From Methylophilus medardensis (lineage in GTDB: Bacteria > Pseudomonadota > Gammaproteobacteria > Burkholderiales > Methylophilaceae), in assembly GCF_006363915.1 (NCBI RefSeq), contig NZ_CP040946.1: a stretch of DNA of 64,000 nt; one strand, given 5' to 3'. Of this stretch, positions 33,132 to 46,803 are shown one piece after another; the first letter of the stretch is position 1; each line of letters opens with the position of its first letter. The notes below the pieces were generated by a model. That model ran no database searches. It had not been told where the DNA came from and saw only the letters and a program-made list of their open reading frames with translations. Position numbers and translations under genes: made by a program.

Positions 33132-33153
33132 GGCTGACGGGAGACCGTCGGCC
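33132..33153 (+). promoter_or_regulatory. Hairpin between rplL and rpoB
   Basis: GGCTGACGG and CCGTCGGCC form a nine-pair stem (one G-T) closed by a GAGA tetraloop, in the 229-base rplL-rpoB gap. It has no T-tract, so it is more like an attenuator or RNase III processing stem than a terminator. Confidence 0.55.
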
Positions 33154-33338
33154 TTCGCCATTTCTGGCGTATGCAGATACTGATGTCCTTTTTTCAGTAG
33201 TAACATCGCCTAAAGTTGTCGTAGTACGCGATCACTTTTAATTGTTAAGTGGTTGAATTTAAACGAAGTTAGATGTCAAAACATTGCAGTGGATGAAAAG
33301 TGTTTTGTCTTCTACCCTCAAAAATTTCAGGAGACGCT

Positions 33339-36300
33339 ATGAGCTATTCCTTTACCGAAAAGAAACGCATCCGCAAAAGCTTTGCTAAGCGCGACAGTGT
33401 TCAAGAGGTACCTTACCTGCTAGCCATGCAGTTGGAATCCTATAAATCATTCCTGCAGGAAAATGTACCCGCAGACCAACGTAAAAACGAGGGTCTTGAG
33501 TCCACTTTCCGTTCCATTTTCCCGATTGTCAGTCATTCAGAGAATGCACGTCTGGACTATGTGAGCTACCAATTAGGCGCAGAGCCTTTTGACGTTAAAG
33601 AGTGTCAACAACGTGGTTTGACCTATGCAGTGCCACTGCGTGTCAAAGTGCGCCTGACCATTATGGACCGTGAAGCGTCCAAACCTACGGTTAAAGAAGT
33701 CAAGGAACAAGAAGTGTACATGGGTGAATTGCCGCTCATGACCGAGAATGGTTCTTTTGTGATTAATGGTACCGAGCGTGTGATTGTGTCCCAATTGCAC
33801 CGCAGCCCTGGCGTTTTCTTTGAGCATGATCGTGGTAAAACACATAGCTCTGGCAAACTGCTGTTCTCCGCCCGTATCATTCCTTACCGTGGTTCTTGGT
33901 TAGATTTTGAATTTGACCCGAAAGACTACCTGTATTTCCGTGTTGACCGTCGCCGCAAAATGCCAGTGACGATCTTATTGAAGGCGCTTGGTTATAACCC
34001 AGAGCAAATTCTAGAGACTTTCCACGATACAGACACTTTCCATATTGGTCCTAAAGGGGTGGAATTTGAGCTGGTTGCGGATCGTTTACGCGGTGAAGTT
34101 GCCAAGTTTGATATTACGGACAAAGACGGTACGGTGCTGGTTGCTAAAGACAAGCGCATTACAGTGAAGCATATTCGCGACATTGAAAAAGCCGGTGTGA
34201 AAACCATGGCTGTGCCAACCGACTTTATGATGGGTCGTGCAGTTGCTAAAAACATCATCGACACTGAAACCGGTGAAGTGATTGCCAACGCCAACGATGA
34301 AGTCACCCCTTCATTGCTTGAAAAATTAGTCGCAGCAAAGATTTCAGAAATTGATACCATCTACACCAACGACTTAGATCATGGAAATTTCATTTCGCAA
34401 ACATTGCGCAGTGATGAGATTCCGGATCAATATAGCGCCCGTGTAGCGATCTATCGCATGATGCGTCCAGGCGAGCCACCGACCGAAGATGCGGTTGAAG
34501 CTTTATTTAGAGGTCTGTTCTTCACTGAAGATCGTTATGATCTGTCAGTGGTTGGTCGTATGAAGTTTAACCGTCGCGCCTATCCAACCAAATTGGAAGA
34601 GCGTACGGCAACATGGATGCGCCGTTTCTATGAGAACGTCGGCCCGCAAGGCGACACCGGCAACAATGTGTTATCAAATGAAGATATTTTGGCCGTCATT
34701 GGCGTGTTGATCGAACTGCGCAATGGCCGCGGTGAGATCGACGATATCGACCACTTGGGTAACCGTCGTATCCGTTCAGTAGGTGAATTGGCTGAGAACC
34801 AGTTCCGTGCTGGCTTAGTGCGCGTAGAACGTGCGGTCAAAGAGCGCTTGTCGCAAGCGGAATCAGAAAACCTGATGCCGCATGACTTAATCAACGCCAA
34901 ACCAGTGTCCAGCGCGATCCGTGAGTTTTTCGGTTCTAGCCAGTTGTCACAGTTTATGGACCAGACTAACCCATTATCTGAAATCACGCACAAACGTCGT
35001 ATTTCAGCCTTGGGCCCAGGCGGTTTAACACGTGAGCGCGCCGGCTTTGAGGTGCGTGACGTACATACCACGCACTATGGTCGTGTTTGCCCAATCGAAA
35101 CGCCAGAAGGTCCAAACATTGGTTTGATCAACTCTTTGGCCTTGTATGCGCGTACCAACGACTATGGTTTCCTTGAAACACCTTACCGTTTGGTAGAGGA
35201 CAACAAGGTCTCCGGCAAGATCGATTACTTGTCAGCGATTGAAGAGAGCCAGTACGTGATTGCGCAGGCAAACACTGAAATCTCTGTAGATGGTGGTTTC
35301 AAAGAGGATTTGATTTCCGCACGTTTCCACAACGAATTTACCATGACGCAACCCGGCCGCGTACAGTATATGGACGTGGCGCCAGGTCAGATTGTTTCGG
35401 TAGCGGCTTCACTGATTCCGTTCCTTGAACACGATGACGCGAACCGTGCCTTGATGGGTGCCAACATGCAACGTCAGGCGGTTCCTTGTCTGCGCGCTGA
35501 AAAAGCGGTTGTGGGTACTGGTATTGAGCGTACCGTGGCCATTGACTCCGGTACTGTCGTGACTGCACGTCGTGGCGGGGTGGTGGATTATGTGGATTCA
35601 GGCCGCATTGTGGTGCGTGTGCATGACGTGGAAGCGTTAGCTGGTGAAGTGGGCGTAGATATCTACAACTTAACCAAATACACCCGATCTAACCAAAACA
35701 CCAACATCAACCAACGTCCATTGGTGAAAGTCGGTGACATCATTGCCCGCGGTGACGTGGTTGCTGATGGCGCCTCAACCGACATGGGTGAGTTGGCCCT
35801 GGGTCAAAACATGCTGGTTGGCTTTATGCCTTGGAACGGTTACAACTACGAAGACTCGATTTTGATTTCAGAGCGCGTCGTGGCCGATGACCGTTACACC
35901 TCCATCCATATTGAAGAATTGTCTGTGGTGGCGCGTGATACCAAGTTGGGACCTGAAGAGATTACGCGTGATATTTCCAATTTGTCCGAGCGTATGCTGG
36001 GTCGTTTGGATGACTCCGGTATTATCTACATTGGTGCTGAAGTGGAAGCCGGTGATGTGTTGGTGGGTAAAGTCACCCCTAAAGGTGAAACCACTTTAAC
36101 CCCAGAAGAAAAATTGTTGCGCGCCATCTTTGGTGAAAAAGCATCTGACGTCAAAGACACTTCCCTGCGCGTGCCGTCTGGCATGACAGGCACAGTGATT
36201 GATGTGCAGGTCTTTACCCGTGAGGGGATCGACCGTGATACCCGTGCACAACAGATTATTGATGACCAATTGTCACACTACAAAAAAGATCTGGGTGACC

Positions 36301-37511
36301 AGATGCGTATTGTAGAAGACGATACCTTCGGTCGTATCAGTCGTTTGTTGAATGGTAAAGCCGCAACAGGTGGTCCAAACAAGTTGAAAAAAGGCGACAC
36401 CCTGACTCAAGAGTACCTTGAGAGCGTGGGTCGTTATGATTGGTTTGATATTCGTTTGAGCGATGAAGATGCCGCACGTCAACTTGAGCAATTGAAAGAT
36501 AGCTTGAGCCAAGCGCGTATTGAATTTGACAACAAATTCGAAGAGAAAAAGCGTAAGCTGACCCAAGGCGATGAATTGCCACCTGGTGTGCAAAAAATGG
36601 TCAAGGTCTATCTGGCGGTTAAACGTCGTATTCAACCAGGTGACAAAATGGCGGGTCGTCACGGTAACAAGGGTGTGATTTCAAAAATCTGCCCGGTTGA
36701 AGATATGCCGCATATGGCTGACGGTACGCCGTTAGATATCGTGTTGAACCCATTGGGCGTGCCTTCACGGATGAACATTGGTCAGATTCTAGAAACGCAC
36801 CTTGGCTGGGCAGCGAAAGGCTTGGGCAAGCGCTTAGGCGATATGCTGCAAGCGGAAGCGAAAGTGGCTGAAATTCGTGCTTTCTTGGACAAAATCTACA
36901 ACAGCAGCACTGGCAAGAAAGAAGACATTGCTGGTTTGACCGACGTTGAAGTGATTGATTTGGCCACAAACCTGAAACTTGGCGTACCATTTGCCACACC
37001 AGTGTTTGACGGGGCTGCAGAATCAGATATCCGTGCCATGTTAGATCTGGCGTTCCCGGATGATGATGAGCACACCAAAAAGTTGCAGTTCCACGCAGGT
37101 AAAACACAGGTAAAACTGTTCGACGGCCGCACGGGTGATGCTTTTGAGCGTCCAGTCACTGTCGGTTATATGCACGTATTGAAACTGCATCACTTGGTTG
37201 ATGACAAGATGCACGCACGTTCTACCGGTCCTTACAGCCTGGTGACACAGCAGCCGTTGGGTGGTAAAGCCCAGTTCGGTGGTCAGCGCTTCGGTGAGAT
37301 GGAAGTCTGGGCACTTGAAGCCTACGGTGCGTCATACACCTTGCAAGAGATGTTGACGGTGAAATCAGATGACGTGAATGGTCGTACAAAAGTGTACGAA
37401 AACATCGTCAAAGGTGAGCACAAAATTGATGCGGGTATGCCTGAATCATTCAACGTGTTGGTGAAAGAAATTCGTTCACTCGCGATTGACATTGATTTAG
37501 ACCGTAACTAA
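33339..37511 (+). CDS. rpoB: RNA polymerase beta subunit
   Basis: Beta subunit of 1,390 residues, full length. The rifampicin region reads GSSQLSQFMDQTNPLSEITH then KRRISALGPGGL; residues matching E. coli D516, H526 and S531 are wild type, so no common resistance change is seen. GHKRR-type and C-terminal GGQRFGEMEVWALEAYGA regions are intact. The ATG at 33339 follows CAGGAGA; the frame is open from 33300. rpoC begins 23 bases after. Confidence 0.98.
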   Translation: MSYSFTEKKRIRKSFAKRDSVQEVPYLLAMQLESYKSFLQENVPADQRKNEGLESTFRSIFPIVSHSENARLDYVSYQLGAEPFDVKECQQRGLTYAVPLRVKVRLTIMDREASKPTVKEVKEQEVYMGELPLMTENGSFVINGTERVIVSQLHRSPGVFFEHDRGKTHSSGKLLFSARIIPYRGSWLDFEFDPKDYLYFRVDRRRKMPVTILLKALGYNPEQILETFHDTDTFHIGPKGVEFELVADRLRGEVAKFDITDKDGTVLVAKDKRITVKHIRDIEKAGVKTMAVPTDFMMGRAVAKNIIDTETGEVIANANDEVTPSLLEKLVAAKISEIDTIYTNDLDHGNFISQTLRSDEIPDQYSARVAIYRMMRPGEPPTEDAVEALFRGLFFTEDRYDLSVVGRMKFNRRAYPTKLEERTATWMRRFYENVGPQGDTGNNVLSNEDILAVIGVLIELRNGRGEIDDIDHLGNRRIRSVGELAENQFRAGLVRVERAVKERLSQAESENLMPHDLINAKPVSSAIREFFGSSQLSQFMDQTNPLSEITHKRRISALGPGGLTRERAGFEVRDVHTTHYGRVCPIETPEGPNIGLINSLALYARTNDYGFLETPYRLVEDNKVSGKIDYLSAIEESQYVIAQANTEISVDGGFKEDLISARFHNEFTMTQPGRVQYMDVAPGQIVSVAASLIPFLEHDDANRALMGANMQRQAVPCLRAEKAVVGTGIERTVAIDSGTVVTARRGGVVDYVDSGRIVVRVHDVEALAGEVGVDIYNLTKYTRSNQNTNINQRPLVKVGDIIARGDVVADGASTDMGELALGQNMLVGFMPWNGYNYEDSILISERVVADDRYTSIHIEELSVVARDTKLGPEEITRDISNLSERMLGRLDDSGIIYIGAEVEAGDVLVGKVTPKGETTLTPEEKLLRAIFGEKASDVKDTSLRVPSGMTGTVIDVQVFTREGIDRDTRAQQIIDDQLSHYKKDLGDQMRIVEDDTFGRISRLLNGKAATGGPNKLKKGDTLTQEYLESVGRYDWFDIRLSDEDAARQLEQLKDSLSQARIEFDNKFEEKKRKLTQGDELPPGVQKMVKVYLAVKRRIQPGDKMAGRHGNKGVISKICPVEDMPHMADGTPLDIVLNPLGVPSRMNIGQILETHLGWAAKGLGKRLGDMLQAEAKVAEIRAFLDKIYNSSTGKKEDIAGLTDVEVIDLATNLKLGVPFATPVFDGAAESDIRAMLDLAFPDDDEHTKKLQFHAGKTQVKLFDGRTGDAFERPVTVGYMHVLKLHHLVDDKMHARSTGPYSLVTQQPLGGKAQFGGQRFGEMEVWALEAYGASYTLQEMLTVKSDDVNGRTKVYENIVKGEHKIDAGMPESFNVLVKEIRSLAIDIDLDRN

Positions 37512-37534
37512 GCCCGCCATTAAGGAGAGTCTCT

Positions 37535-41794
<4,260 letters not shown>

Positions 41795-41818
41795 TTCGAT
41801 CACTGTTGTCATGATGCA

Positions 41819-41857
41819 CAAGGGGTGTCAAGTATGAATAATGCTTGACACCCCTTG
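41819..41857 (+). terminator. Long hairpin after rpoC
   Basis: A perfect 14-bp stem (41819-41832 with 41844-41857; arms centred on GGGGTGTCAAG and CTTGACACCCC) around an 11-base loop. No T-tract follows, so termination may be partial or the stem may be an mRNA end-protecting element. Confidence 0.7.
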
Positions 41858-41873
41858 ACTCGTTTATTAAAAT
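41845..41873 (+). promoter_or_regulatory. Putative str operon promoter overlapping the rpoC hairpin
   Basis: TTGACA (41845-41850), 17-base spacer, TAAAAT (41868-41873): nearly consensus. The -35 box is part of the descending arm of the hairpin. Confidence 0.75.
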
Positions 41874-41987
41874 GCTGGGTTTCTCAGAATAGCCTTATTG
41901 TCTCAGTAGGGTGTTATTGTTGATATGCCGCCAAACTTGAGTTTCCTGCTCAAATGGTGGTTTTTTAAAGGTGAAGAGGTTAAGGCA

Positions 41988-42371
41988 ATGCCAACCATTA
42001 ATCAGTTAATACGTAAACCACGCGTTAAAGTGGTAACCAAGAGCAAGGTTCCGGCCTTGGAATCTTGTCCACAAAAACGTGGTGTGTGTACCCGTGTATA
42101 CACAACAACGCCTAAAAAGCCTAACTCTGCGCTGCGTAAAGTTGCAAAAGTACGTTTAACCAACGGCTACGAAGTGATTAGCTACATCGGCGGTGAAGGC
42201 CATAACCTGCAAGAGCACTCAGTGGTGCTGTTGCGTGGTGGTCGTGTAAAAGACTTGCCAGGTGTGCGTTACCACATGGTGCGCGGTAGCTTGGATACCG
42301 CTGGCGTGAAAGACCGTAAGCAGTCTCGTTCCAAATACGGTGCAAAACGTCCTAAAGCAGCTAAAGCTTAA
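41988..42371 (+). CDS. rpsL: 30S ribosomal protein S12
   Basis: S12, 127 residues, at the decoding centre. The PNSALRK and RVKDLPGVRYH loops, where streptomycin resistance changes occur, are wild type (Lys in both). The ATG at 41988, after TTAAGG, gives the standard MPTINQLIRKPR; the frame is open from 41925. First gene of the str operon. A slightly longer Lys/Ala C-terminus than in E. coli is seen. Confidence 0.97.
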   Translation: MPTINQLIRKPRVKVVTKSKVPALESCPQKRGVCTRVYTTTPKKPNSALRKVAKVRLTNGYEVISYIGGEGHNLQEHSVVLLRGGRVKDLPGVRYHMVRGSLDTAGVKDRKQSRSKYGAKRPKAAKA

Positions 42372-42469
42372 TTTTTTAAGCGGTTGCCGGACAGTAGTCC
42401 AATTTTTAATAGCGGCTGAAATGCCTTGCAGTGTAATAGCTAGCAAAATTTAAATGAAAGAGAATAGTC

Positions 42470-42940
42470 ATGCCTAGACGTAGAGAAGTCCCCAAACGTA
42501 ATATCTTGCCGGATCCAAAATTTGGTAGTCAGGAAGTATCCAAATTCGTAAACGTGTTGATGACTGGTGGTAAAAAATCAGTTGCTGAACGTATCGTTTA
42601 CGGTGCATTTGATCAAGTAGCTAGCAAGAGTGGCAAAGATCCGCTGGAATTATTCACCACAGCGTTGAACAATCTTCGCCCAATCGTTGAAGTGAAAAGC
42701 CGTCGCGTCGGTGGTGCAAACTATCAAGTTCCAGTTGAAGTGCGTCCAAGCCGTCGTAGTGCGTTGGCAATGCGCTGGTTGCGTGATGCAGCCCGTAAGC
42801 GGGGCGAAAAGTCGATGGGCTTACGCTTGGCAGCTGAGTTGCTCGAGGCCTCTGAAGGTCGTGGTTCAGCCATGAAAAAACGTGAAGAAGTTCACCGTAT
42901 GGCCGAGGCTAACAAAGCCTTCTCGCATTTCCGTTTTTAA
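42470..42940 (+). CDS. rpsG: 30S ribosomal protein S7
   Basis: S7, 156 residues, primary 16S rRNA-binding protein of the small-subunit head and translational repressor of the str operon in E. coli. MPRRREVPKRNILPDPKFGS and the MRWLRDAARKRGEKSM region are canonical. The 98-base gap from rpsL may hold the S7 site, which I cannot confirm. Confidence 0.97.
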   Translation: MPRRREVPKRNILPDPKFGSQEVSKFVNVLMTGGKKSVAERIVYGAFDQVASKSGKDPLELFTTALNNLRPIVEVKSRRVGGANYQVPVEVRPSRRSALAMRWLRDAARKRGEKSMGLRLAAELLEASEGRGSAMKKREEVHRMAEANKAFSHFRF

Positions 42941-42995
42941 TTAAACGACCTCGTTCTTTAATAATTAGTTGAATTGATAGCAAAGGTAAAGCATC

Positions 42996-45089
42996 GTGGC
43001 ACGTAAAACCCCTATTGAACGCTACCGTAATATTGGTATTTCTGCGCACATTGACGCAGGTAAAACAACCACGACAGAACGTATTCTGTTCTACACTGGT
43101 GTGAACCATAAAATTGGTGAAGTGCACGATGGTGCAGCTACCATGGACTGGATGGAGCAAGAGCAGGAGCGTGGCATTACCATTACTTCTGCAGCAACTA
43201 CTTGCTTCTGGAAAGGTATGGATCTGTCTTTACCTGAGCATCGATTCAACATTATTGACACCCCAGGGCACGTGGACTTCACCATTGAGGTGGAGCGCTC
43301 CATGCGTGTGCTGGATGGTGCCTGCATGGTGTACTGTGCAGTAGGTGGCGTACAGCCACAATCTGAGACGGTTTGGCGTCAAGCCAACAAATACAAAGTG
43401 CCTCGTCTGGCCTTTGTGAACAAAATGGACCGTTCCGGTGCCGACTTCTTCAAAGTCGTTGATCAAATGAAAACACGTCTGCGCGCAAACCCTGTGCCAG
43501 TGGTGATCCCTATCGGCCGTGAAGACACTTTCACTGGTGTGGTGGATTTGATCAAAATGAAAGCCATCATCTGGGATGAGGCTTCACAAGGCATGAAATT
43601 CACCTATGGTGAGATTCCAGCTGATCTGGTTGAAATCGCAGGTAAGTGGCGCGAGCAAATGGTTGAATCAGCGGCTGAAGCTAGTGAAGCACTGATGAAC
43701 AAATACCTCGAAAATGGTGATCTTGAAGAAAAAGAAATCATCTTAGGTTTGCGTACACGTACCATTGCTGGTGAGATCCAACCAATGCTGTGTGGTTCAG
43801 CTTTTAAAAACAAGGGCGTTCAACGTATGTTGGATGCGGTTGTTGATTTCTTGCCATCGCCAATCGATATTGATGACGTGACTGGTGAAGATGACTACGG
43901 TAAACCAGCCAGTCGTAAAGCTGATGATAAAGAAGGCTTCTCTGCGCTCGCGTTTAAATTGATGACTGACCCGTTCGTTGGCCAGTTGACCTTTATTCGC
44001 GTTTACTCAGGTGTGTTGAACAAGGGTGATACGGTTCTTAACTCTGTTAAGGGAAAAAAAGAACGTATCGGCCGTATCGTGCAAATGCACGCCAACAACC
44101 GTGAGGAAGTTGAAGAGGTATTGGCAGGCGACATCGCCGCTTGTATCGGTCTGAAAGACGTGACCACTGGTGAATCCTTGTGCTCACCAGACAAGCCGAT
44201 CATTCTTGAGCGTATGATTTTCCCTGAGCCAGTGATTCACGTGGCTGTTGAACCAAAAACCAAGAGTGACCAAGAAAAAATGGGCTTGGCGTTGGGTCGC
44301 TTGGCACAAGAAGATCCTTCATTCCGCGTGCGTTCAGATGAAGAATCTGGTCAAACAATTATCTCAGGCATGGGTGAATTACACCTTGAGATTCTGGTAG
44401 ACCGTATGCGTCGCGAATTTAACGTTGAAGCGAACGTAGGTGCGCCACAGGTGGCTTACCGTGAAGCGATTCGTAAATCGATTGAAGTTGAAGGTAAATT
44501 CGTTAAACAGTCCGGTGGTAAAGGTCAGTACGGTCACGTATGGCTCAAAATGGAGCCTAACGAAGCTGGTAAAGGCTTTGAGTTCGTTGACCAGATCAAG
44601 GGCGGTACTGTTCCACGTGAATTTATTCCAGCGGTTGAAAAAGGTCTGCGTGAAACCATTCCTTCTGGCGTGTTAGCTGGCTTCCCGGTGGTTGACGTAA
44701 AAGTCACGTTGTTTGATGGTTCATACCATGACGTTGACTCTAACGAAAACGCTTTCAAGATGGCTGCGTCAATCGGCTTTAAAGATGGTATGCGTAAGGC
44801 TGACCCAGTTTTGCTGGAACCAATGATGGCGGTTGAAGTTGAAACGCCTGAAGACTACATGGGTGATGTGATGGGTGACTTGTCATCCCGTCGCGGTATT
44901 ATCCAGGGCATGGATGATATGCCTGGCGGCGGCAAAGCGATTAAAGCTGAAGTGCCGTTGTCAGAAATGTTTGGTTATTCCACTGTCGTGCGTTCCTTGT
45001 CACAAGGCCGTGCAACTTACAGCATGGAATTCAAGCACTACGCCGATGCACCGAAAAACGTTGCTGATGCAATCATCAACAAAAAATAA
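42996..45089 (+). CDS. fusA: Elongation factor G
   Basis: EF-G, 697 residues, the translocation GTPase. AHIDAGKTTTTERILFYTG, DTPGHVDFTIEVERSM and NKMDRSGADF mark the G domain; domains II-V follow without interruption. It starts with GTG (AAAGGTAAA upstream), the exact conserved N-terminus MARKTPIERYRNIGI. Followed by tuf copy 2. Confidence 0.97.
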   Translation: MARKTPIERYRNIGISAHIDAGKTTTTERILFYTGVNHKIGEVHDGAATMDWMEQEQERGITITSAATTCFWKGMDLSLPEHRFNIIDTPGHVDFTIEVERSMRVLDGACMVYCAVGGVQPQSETVWRQANKYKVPRLAFVNKMDRSGADFFKVVDQMKTRLRANPVPVVIPIGREDTFTGVVDLIKMKAIIWDEASQGMKFTYGEIPADLVEIAGKWREQMVESAAEASEALMNKYLENGDLEEKEIILGLRTRTIAGEIQPMLCGSAFKNKGVQRMLDAVVDFLPSPIDIDDVTGEDDYGKPASRKADDKEGFSALAFKLMTDPFVGQLTFIRVYSGVLNKGDTVLNSVKGKKERIGRIVQMHANNREEVEEVLAGDIAACIGLKDVTTGESLCSPDKPIILERMIFPEPVIHVAVEPKTKSDQEKMGLALGRLAQEDPSFRVRSDEESGQTIISGMGELHLEILVDRMRREFNVEANVGAPQVAYREAIRKSIEVEGKFVKQSGGKGQYGHVWLKMEPNEAGKGFEFVDQIKGGTVPREFIPAVEKGLRETIPSGVLAGFPVVDVKVTLFDGSYHDVDSNENAFKMAASIGFKDGMRKADPVLLEPMMAVEVETPEDYMGDVMGDLSSRRGIIQGMDDMPGGGKAIKAEVPLSEMFGYSTVVRSLSQGRATYSMEFKHYADAPKNVADAIINKK

Positions 45090-45110
45090 TTGATTTTTAA
45101 AGTATTGAAT

Positions 45111-46317
45111 TAAAGGAAAAACATCATGGCAAAAGGCAAATTTGAACGTACCAAGCCACACGTGAACGTTGGTACGATTGGTCACGTTGACCACGGTAAG
45201 ACGACATTGACAGCGGCGATCACCACTGTATTGACGAAGAAATTTGGCGGCGAAGCAAAAGCTTACGACCAAATTGATGCGGCACCAGAAGAAAAAGCAC
45301 GTGGTATTACCATTAACACTGCACACGTTGAATACGAAACTGCAGCACGCCACTACGCACACGTTGACTGTCCAGGTCACGCTGACTATGTCAAAAACAT
45401 GATTACTGGTGCAGCACAGATGGACGGCGCGATTCTGGTTTGTTCCGCAGCTGACGGCCCAATGCCACAAACACGTGAGCACATCTTGTTGGCCCGTCAA
45501 GTTGGCGTTCCATACATCGTTGTGTTCTTGAACAAAGCGGACATGGTTGACGATGCTGAGTTGTTAGAGCTGGTTGAAATGGAAGTACGTGACTTGCTGA
45601 GCAAGTATGACTTCCCAGGCGACGACACACCAATCGTTAAAGGTTCTGCTAAATTGGCACTGGAAGGTGACCAATCTGAAATCGGCGAACCAGCTATTTT
45701 CGCATTGGCTGACGCATTAGACAGCTACATCCCAACGCCAGAGCGTGCTATTGACGGTGCGTTCTTGATGCCAGTAGAAGACGTATTCTCTATTTCTGGT
45801 CGTGGTACTGTAGTAACTGGCCGTATCGAGCGCGGTATTGTTAAAGTTGGTGATGAAATTGAAATCGTTGGTATCAAGCCAACGTTGAAAACCACTTGTA
45901 CAGGCGTTGAAATGTTCCGTAAACTGCTGGACCAAGGTCAAGCAGGCGACAACGTAGGTGTGTTGTTGCGCGGTACTAAGCGTGAAGAAGTTGAGCGTGG
46001 TCAAGTATTGTCCAAATCTGGTTCAATCAAGCCACATACTAAATTCACTGCTGAGATCTATGTGTTGGGTAAAGATGAAGGTGGTCGTCATACTCCATTC
46101 TTCAATGGTTACCGTCCACAGTTCTACTTCCGTACAACCGACGTGACTGGTGCAGTTGAATTGCCAGCAGGTACCGAAATGGTGATGCCAGGCGACAACG
46201 TATCGATCTCTGTTGCGCTGATCGCTCCGATCGCGATGGAAGAAGGCTTGCGCTTCGCGATTCGTGAAGGTGGTCGTACCGTTGGTGCTGGCGTTGTTGC
46301 CAAAATCATCGAGTAAT
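45111..46317 (+). repeat. Long direct repeat covering tuf copy 2
   Basis: Second copy of the roughly 1,207-base repeat, 16,656 bases from the first, same orientation. The match starts at the ribosome-binding site and ends just after the stop. Confidence 0.9.
45126..46316 (+). CDS. tuf: Elongation factor Tu, copy 2
   Basis: EF-Tu, 396 residues, identical to copy 1, in the str operon position of E. coli tufA. Same ribosome-binding site. Its 3' flank carries a GC-rich hairpin, then rpsJ, so rpsJ is probably cotranscribed with it. Confidence 0.97.
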   Translation: MAKGKFERTKPHVNVGTIGHVDHGKTTLTAAITTVLTKKFGGEAKAYDQIDAAPEEKARGITINTAHVEYETAARHYAHVDCPGHADYVKNMITGAAQMDGAILVCSAADGPMPQTREHILLARQVGVPYIVVFLNKADMVDDAELLELVEMEVRDLLSKYDFPGDDTPIVKGSAKLALEGDQSEIGEPAIFALADALDSYIPTPERAIDGAFLMPVEDVFSISGRGTVVTGRIERGIVKVGDEIEIVGIKPTLKTTCTGVEMFRKLLDQGQAGDNVGVLLRGTKREEVERGQVLSKSGSIKPHTKFTAEIYVLGKDEGGRHTPFFNGYRPQFYFRTTDVTGAVELPAGTEMVMPGDNVSISVALIAPIAMEEGLRFAIREGGRTVGAGVVAKIIE

Positions 46318-46326
46318 TTATCTTAT

Positions 46327-46353
46327 AAGCGGCAGGGGTTTCCTGCCGCTTTT
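46327..46353 (+). terminator. Hairpin between tuf copy 2 and rpsJ
   Basis: AAGCGGCAGG and CCTGCCGCTT pair perfectly around GGTTT and are followed by a short T-rich stretch, TTGCTCTTT. A weak terminator or attenuator 20 bases before the rpsJ start. Confidence 0.65.
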
Positions 46354-46372
46354 GCTCTTTAAAGGAAAAAAC

Positions 46373-46681
46373 ATGGCAGCTCAAAAAATTCGTATCCGTC
46401 TGAAAGCATTTGATTACCGTTTAATCGACCAATCTGCTTTGGAAATTGTGGATACCGCGAAACGTACTGGCGCAGTTGTAAAAGGTCCAGTGCCATTGCC
46501 AACACGTATCGAGCGCTTTGACATTCTGCGTTCACCACACGTGAACAAAACTTCCCGTGACCAGTTTGAAATTCGTACGCATCAGCGTTTGATGGATATT
46601 GTTGATCCAACGGACAAAACAGTGGACGCGTTGATGAAGTTGGATTTGCCAGCGGGTGTGGATGTAGAAATTAAGTTGTAA
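46373..46681 (+). CDS. rpsJ: 30S ribosomal protein S10
   Basis: S10 (NusE), 102 residues, also part of transcription antitermination complexes. AAGGAAAAAAC precedes the ATG at 46373. The sequence is standard (IRIRLKAFDYRLIDQSA; HVNKTSRDQFEIRTHQRLMD). It is separated from rplC by a 122-base gap with a promoter, so it groups with tuf rather than with the rest of the S10 operon. Confidence 0.97.
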   Translation: MAAQKIRIRLKAFDYRLIDQSALEIVDTAKRTGAVVKGPVPLPTRIERFDILRSPHVNKTSRDQFEIRTHQRLMDIVDPTDKTVDALMKLDLPAGVDVEIKL

Positions 46682-46686
46682 TTGCA

Positions 46687-46714
46687 AATAACCTTTTTGA
46701 ATGAAAAGGTTATT
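46687..46714 (+). terminator. Hairpin after rpsJ
   Basis: AATAACCTTTT and AAAAGGTTATT form an 11-bp stem around TGAATG. A/T-rich and without a clear T-tract; it abuts the -35 box of the next promoter. Confidence 0.6.
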
Positions 46715-46741
46715 GTCAAATCAAGAATAGTTCGGTATAAT
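46713..46741 (+). promoter_or_regulatory. Putative promoter of the rplC-rpsQ (S10) unit
   Basis: TTGTCA (46713-46718), 17-base spacer, TATAAT (46736-46741), then a GC-rich CCGCGC discriminator typical of stringently controlled promoters. The 60-base leader contains a hairpin GTGGACG/CGTCCAC (46754-46779). Confidence 0.8.
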
Positions 46742-46803
46742 CCGCGCTCTTCGGTGGACGGTCAATTGTAATCGTCCACTTTAACTATTATAAGGAACTG
46801 ATC

